Shown: positions 7,485-16,138 of the stretch, piece by piece
Numbering within the stretch: the stretch's first letter is position 1
Layout: every line of letters starts with the position of its first letter
Source of the DNA: Chlorobiota bacterium
Lineage (GTDB): Bacteria; Bacteroidota; Chlorobiia; Chlorobiales; Chlorobiaceae
Direction: 5' to 3'
Assembly (NCBI GenBank): GCA_016866305.1
Contig: VGMX01000016.1
Coordinates: forward strand, 1 to 58,476
Length of the DNA stretch: 58,476 bases
Translations under genes and position numbers: made by a program
Notes under the pieces: generated by a model
The model's input: the letters and a program-made list of their open reading frames with translations, nothing else
The model's database searches: none
Told to the model about the DNA's origin: nothing

Positions 7485-8513
7485 ATGAGCCCTGCGCCGC
7501 ACTCCAGAAGATTCATCCTTGCCGATCAGAATTATCTTCTGCACATCACCCTGCTGCTTGCCACTGTTTTCTGTACCCTCTGGGCCGGCGCTTTCTGGAC
7601 CGGGCATCAGGTAAGGCTCGACAGTCCGGCAATCATGGCCTCCGACCTGATGTACGGAAGCTCCTATAGCGCATCGCTGCTCCTCTTTCTCGGGGTTCAC
7701 GAATTCGGGCATTTTTTTGCCGCACTGCACCACCGCATACGGACCACCCTGCCCTACTTCATTCCCGTTCCTCCCCTGCCGTTTTTCCTGAACCTCGGCA
7801 CCATGGGTGCAGTCATTAAAATCCGTGAACGGATACCCGATACCAGAGCGCTGTTCGATACCGGTGCTGCCGGTCCGCTCGCCGGCTTCGTCATCTGCCT
7901 CGGTCTGCTGGTCTACGGTTTTTTCAATCTGCCTCCGGCAAGTTACCTGTACACGATCCACCCCGAATATCTCGCATCGGGCGGAGTTCCCGAGCAGATA
8001 CCGGAAGGCACGCTCTATCTCGGCAGAAACCTGCTCTGGATAGCGCTGGAACTGCTCATTCGTCCGGAGGGACTGCCTCCGATGACGGAAATGTACCATT
8101 ACCCGATCCTGTTTGCCGGATGGCTCGGATCATTTGTAACATCCCTGAACCTCCTGCCCGTAGGCCAACTGGACGGCGGACACATCATCTATGCCATGTT
8201 CGGCAGAAAAGGGCACAGGATAGCGGCAAAAACATTTTTATGGTTCATTTTCCTGCTCGCACTCCCCTCTTTCCTCGTCCTGATCTTCTCCCTGCTGTTG
8301 CCGGATGTGCAACTGCAGATTCCCGCGCACATCCAGCAATGGTCATGGCCCGGCTGGATATTCTGGTTCATCGTTCTCGTCCGCTTTATCCGCATCAGCC
8401 ATCCGGCGACAGCATTCGATCATTCGCTTGACAGGAAGCGAAAAACCGTCGGCTGGCTGGCTATCGTGATTTTTCTTGTTTCCTTCACACCGGTTCCGTT
8501 CGGCCTGACATGA
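7485..8513 (+). CDS. Site-2 protease family membrane metalloprotease (M50)
   Basis: Product of 342 residues with six or more hydrophobic segments. HEFGHFF (about residues 72-78) is the zinc-binding HEXXH, and NLLPVGQLDGGH (about 220-231) is the matching LDG motif that supplies the third ligand. These enzymes cut transmembrane substrates inside the membrane. There is no PDZ domain, unlike RseP; the compact build resembles M50 proteins of cyanobacteria, plants (EGY-like) and Chlorobi. It overlaps folP by ATGA, so the two are co-translated, though a functional tie is not obvious. Confidence 0.88.
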   Translation: MSPAPHSRRFILADQNYLLHITLLLATVFCTLWAGAFWTGHQVRLDSPAIMASDLMYGSSYSASLLLFLGVHEFGHFFAALHHRIRTTLPYFIPVPPLPFFLNLGTMGAVIKIRERIPDTRALFDTGAAGPLAGFVICLGLLVYGFFNLPPASYLYTIHPEYLASGGVPEQIPEGTLYLGRNLLWIALELLIRPEGLPPMTEMYHYPILFAGWLGSFVTSLNLLPVGQLDGGHIIYAMFGRKGHRIAAKTFLWFIFLLALPSFLVLIFSLLLPDVQLQIPAHIQQWSWPGWIFWFIVLVRFIRISHPATAFDHSLDRKRKTVGWLAIVIFLVSFTPVPFGLT

Positions 8514-9415
8514 AAAGAACAGCCACAGAACATTACCTGCTCAACTGCTCTGGCTGCACGCTTGACCTGCGCCGGAAACCCGCCGTCATGGGCATTCTCA
8601 ATCTCACTCCCGACTCATTTTCCGACGGAGGCGCGTTTCAGCGTCCGGAGGGAACACCCGAAATCGAACGTGCTGTTGCATACGCACTGTCGATGGTTCG
8701 CAATGGCGCTGCGATCATCGATATCGGCGGGGAATCGACCCGCCCTGGAGCGGAAAAAGTGTCGGCAGAAGAAGAAATCAGAAGAACCGTACCGGTCATC
8801 CTGGAACTGCGAAACAAGACCGATGCACTGATCTCCATCGACACCTACAAGGCGGAAGTGGCCGAAGCAGCACTGCGAGCCGGGGCACAGATCGTTAACG
8901 ATATTTCCGGTTTCAGTTTCGACGGCAACCTTGCCGCGGTCTGCCGGAAATATGGTGCTGCGGCAGTCCTCATGCACACACCGTCCGCTCCGCAGTCCAT
9001 GAAATGGAGCACTGAGATCCCCGGCAGTAAGCGCAATGTCACGGCAAGGGTATCGGCATTCCTGCAGCAGGCGGTTTCAAGGGCTCAGAACGCCGGAGTC
9101 GATGACATCATCATCGATCCGGGATTCGGCTTCGGCAAGAGCGTTGATGAAAATTTCACCCTTCTCGGGAACCTCGCCGAACTGCTGAAACTCCGGCGGC
9201 CCGTGCTTGCCGGTGTATCAAGAAAATCCTTTCTCGGCAGTGCCGTCAAGGAGGAGGGAAAACCCGAGCCACCTCCCGCAGAGAGATCGGAGGGCACAAC
9301 CGCAGCGCAAACCATAGCACTCATGAACGGCGCCGCAATTATCCGGGCACATGACGTCAGGGCGGCGGCTCACGCTGCAAGCATCGTGAGCGCCGTGCAA
9401 AACGCCATGACTTAA
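8510..9415 (+). CDS. folP: Dihydropteroate synthase
   Basis: Product of 301 residues. Signature segments are GILNLTPDSFSDGG (from about residue 27), IDIGGESTRPGAE, SIDTYKAEVAEAAL, IVNDISG, IDPGFGFGKSVDENF and PVLAGVSRKSFLG. It joins 6-hydroxymethyl-dihydropterin pyrophosphate to p-aminobenzoate in folate synthesis; the p-aminobenzoate would come from the PabBC fusion encoded at 16139-18001. A charged insert (KEEGKPEPPPAERSEG) near the C-terminus precedes TTAAQTIALMNGA. It starts inside the end of the M50 protease gene. Confidence 0.95.
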   Translation: MKRTATEHYLLNCSGCTLDLRRKPAVMGILNLTPDSFSDGGAFQRPEGTPEIERAVAYALSMVRNGAAIIDIGGESTRPGAEKVSAEEEIRRTVPVILELRNKTDALISIDTYKAEVAEAALRAGAQIVNDISGFSFDGNLAAVCRKYGAAAVLMHTPSAPQSMKWSTEIPGSKRNVTARVSAFLQQAVSRAQNAGVDDIIIDPGFGFGKSVDENFTLLGNLAELLKLRRPVLAGVSRKSFLGSAVKEEGKPEPPPAERSEGTTAAQTIALMNGAAIIRAHDVRAAAHAASIVSAVQNAMT

Positions 9416-9508
9416 CGGCCGCTTTTCCGTATTTTATGTGTACCCCATATATTGGTTTTTTTTGTTTTTCTTTCCGGCCGGAACTGGACCGATAAACGTA
9501 CCTCCCGC

Positions 9509-12500
9509 ATGTATCTTTCAAAAATCGAGCTCTTGGGATTCAAGAGCTTTGCCCACAGGGTGAAAATATCTTTCGACAAGGGGCTTACGGCCATTGTCGG
9601 TCCGAACGGCTGCGGGAAAACCAATGTCGTTGATGCCATCCGGTGGGTGCTTGGCGAACAGCGGACCTCCCTGCTCCGTTCGGCAAAAATGGAGAACATC
9701 ATTTTCAACGGATCGAAAAACCTCAAGCCGCTCAGCCTCACCGAAGTATCGATCACCATCGAAAACACACGCAATGTCCTGCCGACCGAATATACCGAAG
9801 TGACCGTTACCCGACGGCTCTACCGGAACGGCGACAGCGATTATCTGCTCAACCAGGTTCCCTGCCGGCTCAAGGATATTCTCGATCTGTTTACCGATAC
9901 CGGCATGGGCAGCGACGCCTATTCGGTCATAGAGCTGAAAATGATCGAGGAAATCATCAGCAATAAAAGCGAAGAGCGGCTGAAGCTGTTTGAAGAAGCT
10001 GCGGGAATAACCCGCTACAAGCAGCGCAGAAAACAGACATTCAAACAGCTCGAAAGTGCTTCCAGAGACCTTTCAAGAGTCGATGACGTTGTCACGGAAG
10101 TTGAAAAAAAGGTACGGAACCTGAAACTGCAGGTTAAAAAAGCCGAAAAACTCCGGGAACTGAAACAGGAGATCAAGGAGCTCGACCTGCTTCTGGGAGG
10201 TCTTGCGCTGCATGAACAGCTTGAAAAGCTTGAGCCCCTGAAAAAACAGATCGATCGGGAGGATACACTCTGCCATAAACTGGCCGCCGCCATAGCTCTC
10301 AGCGACAGCAACCTTCAGGAAGCCGAACTGCTTCAGATCCGTCGGGAGGAAGAGCTTTCAACTGCCCAGAAACAGCTCAACACAGGCAGTGCCATCATTC
10401 ACGACATAGAAAAAAAAATTCTTCAGCATGAAGAACAGCGAAAAGGACTTGAGGCGGCCCTGTTGAAGAACCGCTCCACGCTGCAGGAAAAGCAACGGTA
10501 TATCCTGGAGCTTGAAGAGCGGAACACCGGACTGTTCAAGGAAAAAAAGCCCGTCGAGGAAGCCTGCGCCCTGCGCCTTGAGGAGTACCGGAATCTTGCA
10601 TCGGAACAGCTGCGGCTGGATACGGAACTGCAGAAAGGCCGTTCACAAATAGCGGAACAGCGAAAGGAAGTATCGGAGACGGAAAAGAGGCTTTCAGCAC
10701 TGTTTCTGCGAAAAAACAGCCTTGAAAACCGGAAAGAACATCTTGGCACGTCACTGCAGAGAAGTGAAAAAACAAAGACGGCGACCCTCATGCAGATCGA
10801 GGAAAGCCGGAGGACACGCAGCCTGGCCGAAGAAAAAATCACGCTCCAGAAAGCACGGATCGATCAGGCAAGAGAGGAGGAGAGCCGCCTGAAACAGCAA
10901 CTGGAGGAGCTTGCCGGTTTCATTCAATTCCGCAGGGAGGAGCTGCTTTCCCTGAAAGCCCAGCGTGAAACCATCCATAACCAGATTGTGCTCGCCGATG
11001 CCGTGCTTGAGAATTTCGAGGGACTCCCCCAGGGCATTGCCTTTCTTGAAAAACAGAAGGCGCCGGGTACCGCTCCTGGCTGCCTGGCCGACCTGATCGC
11101 TCTGGACCCGGCACATCGCAAGGCAGTTCATGCGGCCCTCGGAGAAGCGCTCGGCTACTACATCACGGGCACGATTACGGAAGCCAAACAGTCGATGGAG
11201 CTGCTGCTGCGCTCGAAAAAGGGAAAACTGCATTTTCTCGTGCTTGATCTCATCAGGAAACTTCCGGAAAACGGAACACCGGGATTCCGGAACGCGACAA
11301 GCATCCTCAGCCTCGTTCATTTCCCCGAAAAACTCTCTTCAGCCATGCAGCTGCTGCTCGGGAACCACTATCTGGTCGATAACCTGGAAACCGCCGAAAA
11401 GCTCTCACGAGAGCATCCCGAGTCTGTGTTCGTAACGACGGCAGGAGAAAAATTCAATGCAAAAGGGGTGCTTTACGGAGGAAGTCCACATAGCGACGAG
11501 GGTCTTCGGCTGGGCAAAAAAGCTGAAAGGGACACGCTGCTGAAAAAAGAGCACGAGCTGCAGGAGCGCACCGGAGAGATGGAATCGGCACTCCTGCGGC
11601 TCCGGTGGGAACTCGATGCCGTATCGGAGAAAGTGAAGGAGGTCAAGACCGATGCGCTTCAGCAGGAGCTCAATCAGCTTGAAAAACAGCTTGCCCGTAT
11701 CGAAGCCGAAGAAAGCTCCCGCAGGGATACCATAGGACGTGCGGAGCAGGAAACCGCAGAAACCATTGCTCTGCTCCTGCAGCTCGACAACGAGATAACC
11801 GACCTGTCTCCGGATGTCGGCGTCCATGAAGAAAAACTGCGGCAACTCCGCACAGCGGCCATGCTTGCACAGGAAAAACTCACGGAAATCGAGAACCGAT
11901 ACCACCGATTGAATATCGATGTCCAGGAGCGTCAGAACATCCACCGCGACAAGCAGCTCGAACTGGAAAAGCTGCTGTTCAGCATCAACGCAACCGCTCA
12001 GACGCAGCGCTCGGTTCGCGAGGACATCCGGAGACTCGAGGAAGAGGCCGTCACGATCATGGAAAAGCTTGCAGAAACGGAAAAGATTGTTTCCGGTCTG
12101 AAAACCGAACTGGAAAACCTGCTCGTCGATGCTGCAGGCGCACAGGAATCTCTCGGGAAACTCGAAACCCGCTGCAGGGAACAGCAGGCCGCCAACCACG
12201 ATGCCCGAAACGCCCTGAGAGAACTGCGCCGAAAACATGACATCAGCCGGGAAATGGTTGGCGAACTGCAGAATGAACAGTTACGGGCAGAACAGCACCT
12301 CGACCATCTCATGACCGCCATCCGGGTGCGCTACGGCTGTGAACTCGATACCGCAAACCCCTCGACGCCTCCGGCTGATTTCGACAGAGCCTCGGCGGAA
12401 AACCGGCTCGATACCCTGCAGCGGCAGCGTGAGCAGTTCGGTGCGGTCAATGAGCTTGCTCTTGAAGAATATGCGGTCGAAAAGGAACGTCTCGATTTTC

Positions 12501-13045
12501 TGATCGCCCAGAAAGAGGATCTGCTTTCGGCGGAAACCCAGTTGCGCAACACCATCGAGGAGATCAATAAAACCGCACTCCGAAAATTCGAAGAAACATA
12601 CAGCGCGGTAAGAAAAAACTTCATCGCCATTTTCCATGAGCTGTTCGATCCTGAAGATGAAGTCGATCTTCTTTGCTCCAGCACCGAAGACCCGCTTGAT
12701 GCGCATATCGAGATCGTCGCCAAACCAAGAGGCAAGAAGCCGCTCTCGATCGAACAGCTCAGCGGAGGAGAAAAGGCTCTGACCGCACTGTCGCTGCTGT
12801 TTGCCATCTATCTGGTCAAGCCCAGTCCTTTCTGCATTCTCGATGAGGTTGATGCACCACTTGACGACGCCAACGTCGGGAGGTTTATTAAACTCTTGAA
12901 AAAATTTGAGAATAACACTCAATTTATTATTGTTACGCACAACAAGAAATCCATGGCGTCCTGTCAGGCGCTGTACGGAGTAACCATGGAAGAGGAAGGC
13001 GTATCAAAACTGATTCCTGTGCGGCTTGAAAAATCAGACCGCTGA
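9509..13045 (+). CDS. smc: Chromosome segregation protein SMC
   Basis: Product of 1178 residues, full length for the family. Walker A GPNGCGKT lies at residues 31-38 and the QRTSLLR region follows. Long coiled coils (about 170-500 and 670-1000) flank a hinge near 505-665. The signature LSGGEKALTALSLLFA starts near 1084 and Walker B ILDEVDAPLDD near 1109. With ScpA/ScpB (not in the window) it forms the condensin that compacts and segregates the chromosome. The ATG at 9509 gives MYLSKIELLGFKSF, the conserved SMC start; the frame is open back to 9452. The HAD gene follows after 12 bp. Confidence 0.97.
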   Translation: MYLSKIELLGFKSFAHRVKISFDKGLTAIVGPNGCGKTNVVDAIRWVLGEQRTSLLRSAKMENIIFNGSKNLKPLSLTEVSITIENTRNVLPTEYTEVTVTRRLYRNGDSDYLLNQVPCRLKDILDLFTDTGMGSDAYSVIELKMIEEIISNKSEERLKLFEEAAGITRYKQRRKQTFKQLESASRDLSRVDDVVTEVEKKVRNLKLQVKKAEKLRELKQEIKELDLLLGGLALHEQLEKLEPLKKQIDREDTLCHKLAAAIALSDSNLQEAELLQIRREEELSTAQKQLNTGSAIIHDIEKKILQHEEQRKGLEAALLKNRSTLQEKQRYILELEERNTGLFKEKKPVEEACALRLEEYRNLASEQLRLDTELQKGRSQIAEQRKEVSETEKRLSALFLRKNSLENRKEHLGTSLQRSEKTKTATLMQIEESRRTRSLAEEKITLQKARIDQAREEESRLKQQLEELAGFIQFRREELLSLKAQRETIHNQIVLADAVLENFEGLPQGIAFLEKQKAPGTAPGCLADLIALDPAHRKAVHAALGEALGYYITGTITEAKQSMELLLRSKKGKLHFLVLDLIRKLPENGTPGFRNATSILSLVHFPEKLSSAMQLLLGNHYLVDNLETAEKLSREHPESVFVTTAGEKFNAKGVLYGGSPHSDEGLRLGKKAERDTLLKKEHELQERTGEMESALLRLRWELDAVSEKVKEVKTDALQQELNQLEKQLARIEAEESSRRDTIGRAEQETAETIALLLQLDNEITDLSPDVGVHEEKLRQLRTAAMLAQEKLTEIENRYHRLNIDVQERQNIHRDKQLELEKLLFSINATAQTQRSVREDIRRLEEEAVTIMEKLAETEKIVSGLKTELENLLVDAAGAQESLGKLETRCREQQAANHDARNALRELRRKHDISREMVGELQNEQLRAEQHLDHLMTAIRVRYGCELDTANPSTPPADFDRASAENRLDTLQRQREQFGAVNELALEEYAVEKERLDFLIAQKEDLLSAETQLRNTIEEINKTALRKFEETYSAVRKNFIAIFHELFDPEDEVDLLCSSTEDPLDAHIEIVAKPRGKKPLSIEQLSGGEKALTALSLLFAIYLVKPSPFCILDEVDAPLDDANVGRFIKLLKKFENNTQFIIVTHNKKSMASCQALYGVTMEEEGVSKLIPVRLEKSDR

Positions 13046-13057
13046 AGCGGCCCTGTC

Positions 13058-13750
13058 ATGCTGAAAAAACTGGTGTTATTTGATATAGACGGAACCCTGC
13101 TCAAGGTCGGCAGTATCAACCGAAGGATACTGATCGATGCCCTGAGAGAGATTTACGGAACTGAGGGAAGCGCTGGTTCCCACGATTTTTCCGGCAGGAT
13201 GGACGGCACCATCATTTACGACGTGCTCGGTAAAACCGGCATTGAACGCAGGGAGATCGAGGAGAAGTTCGAAGCCGTCAAAGCCTCCTATATCAGGCGG
13301 TTCCGTGAAGAGACGCGGGAATCGGACATCACCCTTCTGGCGGGTGTGCGGGAACTGCTCCAGCGCCTTTCGGAAAGAACCGATCTCCTGCTCGGACTTC
13401 TTACCGGCAATTTCGAGGCATCCGGCAGACACAAGCTCCGTTTGCCGGGAATAAATAGCTACTTTCCCTTCGGCGCTTTCGCCGACGACGCCTTCCTCCG
13501 GACCGACCTGCCTCCGGTAGCGGTTGAACGGGCATTCCGGCTGACCGGAAAAAAATTTTCAGGCAAGGATATCGTTATCATCGGCGATACCGTGCATGAC
13601 ATTACCTGCGCAAGGGTTCTGCAGGCGCACTCCATCGCCGTGGCAACCGGCAATGTATCGATGGAGAAGCTGCGCGAAAACCGGCCCGGAAAACTGCTTG
13701 AAAACTTAAGCCGGACCGAGAGCGTTATCCATTCAATTCTCAACCCGTAA
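13058..13750 (+). CDS. HAD-superfamily phosphatase (phosphoglycolate-phosphatase-like)
   Basis: Product of 230 residues. The catalytic motif [11 protein letters not shown] lies at residues 7-17, with the nucleophile Asp in DIDGT. LLTGNFE supplies motif II Thr, the GRHKLRLPG region the motif III basic residue, and [13 protein letters not shown] motif IV. The helical cap lies at about residues 25-90. The substrate is undetermined; small phosphate esters such as phosphoglycolate are usual. It lies 12 bp after smc and 19 bp before nusB, so it is probably in one operon. Confidence 0.82.
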   Translation: MLKKLVLFDIDGTLLKVGSINRRILIDALREIYGTEGSAGSHDFSGRMDGTIIYDVLGKTGIERREIEEKFEAVKASYIRRFREETRESDITLLAGVRELLQRLSERTDLLLGLLTGNFEASGRHKLRLPGINSYFPFGAFADDAFLRTDLPPVAVERAFRLTGKKFSGKDIVIIGDTVHDITCARVLQAHSIAVATGNVSMEKLRENRPGKLLENLSRTESVIHSILNP

Positions 13751-13769
13751 ATCAACCCATTGCTCTTTT

Positions 13770-14264
13770 ATGAAGACCTACCGAAGACAGATAAGGGAAA
13801 AAATATTACAGGCGCTCTATACCATTGAACTCCGTGATACCGATATAGACTCCGCAGCAGGATGGCTCCTGACCAAGGAGATACTCGACGACCCCAATGC
13901 CATGAAGTTTTTCAAGATGCTCATCGGCAACATCAAGGAACACATGAGCGAGATAGACCGCTATATCGCTCACCATACCTTCAACTGGGACATGAGCCGT
14001 ATCGCCATCATCGACAAGAATATTCTCCGCATGGCGCTTGCGGAAATCCTCTACTGCGAGGATATCCCTCCCAAAGTATCGATAAACGAGGCGATCGAGA
14101 TCGCGAAAAAGTTCAGCAGCACCGAAAAGAGCAGCAAATTCGTCAACGGCATTCTCGACGCGATTTTCAACGAACTGAAAACGCAGGGAAAAATCCACAA
14201 GAACGGAAGAGGGCTGATCGATCACTCGACGGCGAAACTCCAGAAAACGGAACCCGATAAATAA
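13770..14264 (+). CDS. nusB: Transcription antitermination protein NusB
   Basis: Product of 164 residues, all helical. It begins [17 protein letters not shown], then shows [20 protein letters not shown] and [18 protein letters not shown], with [11 protein letters not shown] near the end, all NusB hallmarks. With NusE (S10) it binds boxA of rRNA leaders and supports antitermination. The C-terminal tail (about 25 residues, basic) is longer than in E. coli. It sits in a run with smc, the HAD phosphatase and the phosphoesterase. Confidence 0.93.
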   Translation: MKTYRRQIREKILQALYTIELRDTDIDSAAGWLLTKEILDDPNAMKFFKMLIGNIKEHMSEIDRYIAHHTFNWDMSRIAIIDKNILRMALAEILYCEDIPPKVSINEAIEIAKKFSSTEKSSKFVNGILDAIFNELKTQGKIHKNGRGLIDHSTAKLQKTEPDK

Positions 14265-14285
14265 CTATAATCAGCCGGACAGGCG

Positions 14286-14978
14286 ATGCACCAATCTCTT
14301 TCGGAAAATCGCCGGATCATTGCCGTGGGGGATATCCACGGGTGTCTGCACTCCCTTGAGCGTCTTGTAGGGCAGATCGGTCTTCGCCATGACGATCAGC
14401 TGGTGTTTCTCGGGGATTATATCGACCGTGGACCGAGATCCGGAGAAGTTGTTGATTTTCTGATCTCACTGCGACAGTGCCACACCTGCTTTTTCCTGAT
14501 GGGAAATCATGAACTGATGTATCTTGATTACCTTGAGACACGCGATCCCTCCCTCTGGCTCTCCAACGGAGGCTGTGAAACCCTCCTCTCCTACGGGAGC
14601 CGCAACGGGCTCGATCTGCCGGAAGAGCATATCGGATTTATCAGAGCCTGCCGTCTCTATATCGAAACCGAACACTATTTCTTCACCCACGGGGGACTTG
14701 ATCCTGAACTGTCGGTCAGGGATAATCTCAGGAATCACAAACCGGAAAAGTTCTGCCTGCTGCGGCTGCATATGAACCCTTCCATTCTGGAAAACAGCGA
14801 TTTCCCCTGGGAAAAAACCCTGGTGTGCGCACACACCCCCATACCAAACCCGCTCCTGCAGGAACGTCTGATCGCCATCGATACCGGCTGCGTCTACCAC
14901 AACAATCCCCTGCTCGGCAAACTCACGGCAGTGATGCTTCCCGAAAGGCGGATTGTGCAAACAAACTATCTTGACTGA
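14286..14978 (+). CDS. Serine/threonine-type metallophosphoesterase (PrpA/ApaH-like)
   Basis: Product of 230 residues. The two-metal site motifs are in order: GDIHGC (residues 17-22), GDYIDRG (43-49) and GNHE (77-80), with later histidines in TEHYFFTHGG and CAHTP. This is the bacterial protein phosphatase/diadenosine tetraphosphatase fold. The target could be phosphoproteins or small nucleotides; sequence does not decide. It lies 21 bp after nusB and 5 bp before nth. Confidence 0.82.
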   Translation: MHQSLSENRRIIAVGDIHGCLHSLERLVGQIGLRHDDQLVFLGDYIDRGPRSGEVVDFLISLRQCHTCFFLMGNHELMYLDYLETRDPSLWLSNGGCETLLSYGSRNGLDLPEEHIGFIRACRLYIETEHYFFTHGGLDPELSVRDNLRNHKPEKFCLLRLHMNPSILENSDFPWEKTLVCAHTPIPNPLLQERLIAIDTGCVYHNNPLLGKLTAVMLPERRIVQTNYLD

Positions 14979-14983
14979 ATGCC

Positions 14984-15622
14984 ATGACATCAACCGTATC
15001 CGAAAAAATCAGTTACATCCGTGAAGCACTCGGCACGGTCTATCCCGAACCGAAAAGTGAACTGCTCTACGATTCACCCTTTCAACTGCTGATAGCAACC
15101 ATCCTTGCCGCACAGGCAACCGACAGGCAGGTCAACATTCTTACGAGGGAGCTGTTCAGGGTCTGCCCTGATGCAAAAAGCATGAGCACGATGGATCCGG
15201 AAACCATCACAGGCCTTGTGCGCTCGATCAACTATTTCAACAACAAGGCGAAAAACATTCTTGCCGTCAGCAGAAAACTGGTCGAGGAGTACAACGGAGC
15301 GGTTCCCGATTCGAGGGAAGCGCTGGAAAGTCTTCCGGGGGTAGGCAGAAAAACCGCAAATGTGGTGCTGAGCAACGCTTTCCGTCTGCCGGTCATGCCT
15401 GTCGACACCCATGTGCACCGGGTGTCGAACCGTATCGGACTGGTAAATACCACAAAACCCGAAGAGACGGAAACGGCGCTCGTCAATGTCATTCCGGAAG
15501 CATGGATCATCGATTTCCATCACTACCTGCTCCTGCACGGACGATACACCTGCAAGGCAAAAAAACCCTCATGCGCAGGTTGCGTACTCCGGGAAATCTG
15601 CGACTGGCCGGAGAAAAACTAA
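14984..15622 (+). CDS. nth: Endonuclease III
   Basis: Product of 212 residues. The helix-hairpin-helix ESLPGVGRKTANVVLSNAF carries catalytic Lys (in GVGRKTA), and PVDTHVHRVSNR carries the catalytic Asp. C-terminal CKAKKPSCAGCVLREIC (CX6CX2CX5C) binds the [4Fe-4S] cluster. It is a bifunctional glycosylase/AP lyase that removes oxidised pyrimidines in base excision repair. The stop overlaps by 4 bp, tail to tail, with the minus-strand gene at 15619. Confidence 0.96.
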   Translation: MTSTVSEKISYIREALGTVYPEPKSELLYDSPFQLLIATILAAQATDRQVNILTRELFRVCPDAKSMSTMDPETITGLVRSINYFNNKAKNILAVSRKLVEEYNGAVPDSREALESLPGVGRKTANVVLSNAFRLPVMPVDTHVHRVSNRIGLVNTTKPEETETALVNVIPEAWIIDFHHYLLLHGRYTCKAKKPSCAGCVLREICDWPEKN

Positions 15623-16068
15623 ACCAGTTCGGTCTTCCTGTCCACGGCATAAATCCACTCGCCTTCCGGTCGCTGCCGGTTTCCCGCCCAGAGTTCAAGC
15701 GTTATACCCCTGGACTCCGAAACGGGAGAGGTGAATATCTCGATCTGGTAGAACAACTCGTCGAGCAGATCGTCCCACACTCTCGATGGATTCGGGGCAT
15801 AAGCGGGCAGCGGCTTCAGTGCAGTCTCCCCGGAGAGAAAATAATCGGTGATGTAGATGAAGCTGTCCGGCATGAGGAATCCGCCCCGAAACGTTCCCCG
15901 TGAATGCTTGAGACCCGGAACCTCAACCCAGAATTCCAGCAGCGAATCGCCGACCAGTTTGCCGTCCGCCGCAAGTTTTTCAAGAAGCTGCTGGACGGTC
16001 TGACGGATAAGAGCTTTGTTCTCGCCTGAAAGCTCGTGCATTTTGAAGTCGGGCGTATGGTCTCGCAT
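15619..16068 (-). CDS. Conserved-looking soluble protein of unknown function
   Basis: Product of 149 residues (or 140 from the second Met, MHELSG). I do not recognise the family. The N-terminal half is helical (NKALIRQTVQQLLEKLAADG), followed by mixed strands with aromatic residues (LEFWVEVPGLKH, FLMPDSFIYITDYF, WIYAVDRK). There is no signal peptide, membrane segment or metal motif. It overlaps the nth stop tail to tail and lies 70 bp before the divergent-in-time pabBC end, so it is likely a single-gene unit. The coding bias looks genuine and the opposite strand carries no better frame. Confidence 0.6.
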   Translation of the reverse strand: MRDHTPDFKMHELSGENKALIRQTVQQLLEKLAADGKLVGDSLLEFWVEVPGLKHSRGTFRGGFLMPDSFIYITDYFLSGETALKPLPAYAPNPSRVWDDLLDELFYQIEIFTSPVSESRGITLELWAGNRQRPEGEWIYAVDRKTELV

Positions 16069-16138
16069 GGCGGCAGGATGTGTTGTGATGTCTGAAAAAG
16101 AAGGTTTCAGGTTAATATAAGCCTATTCTGTTTTGTTA

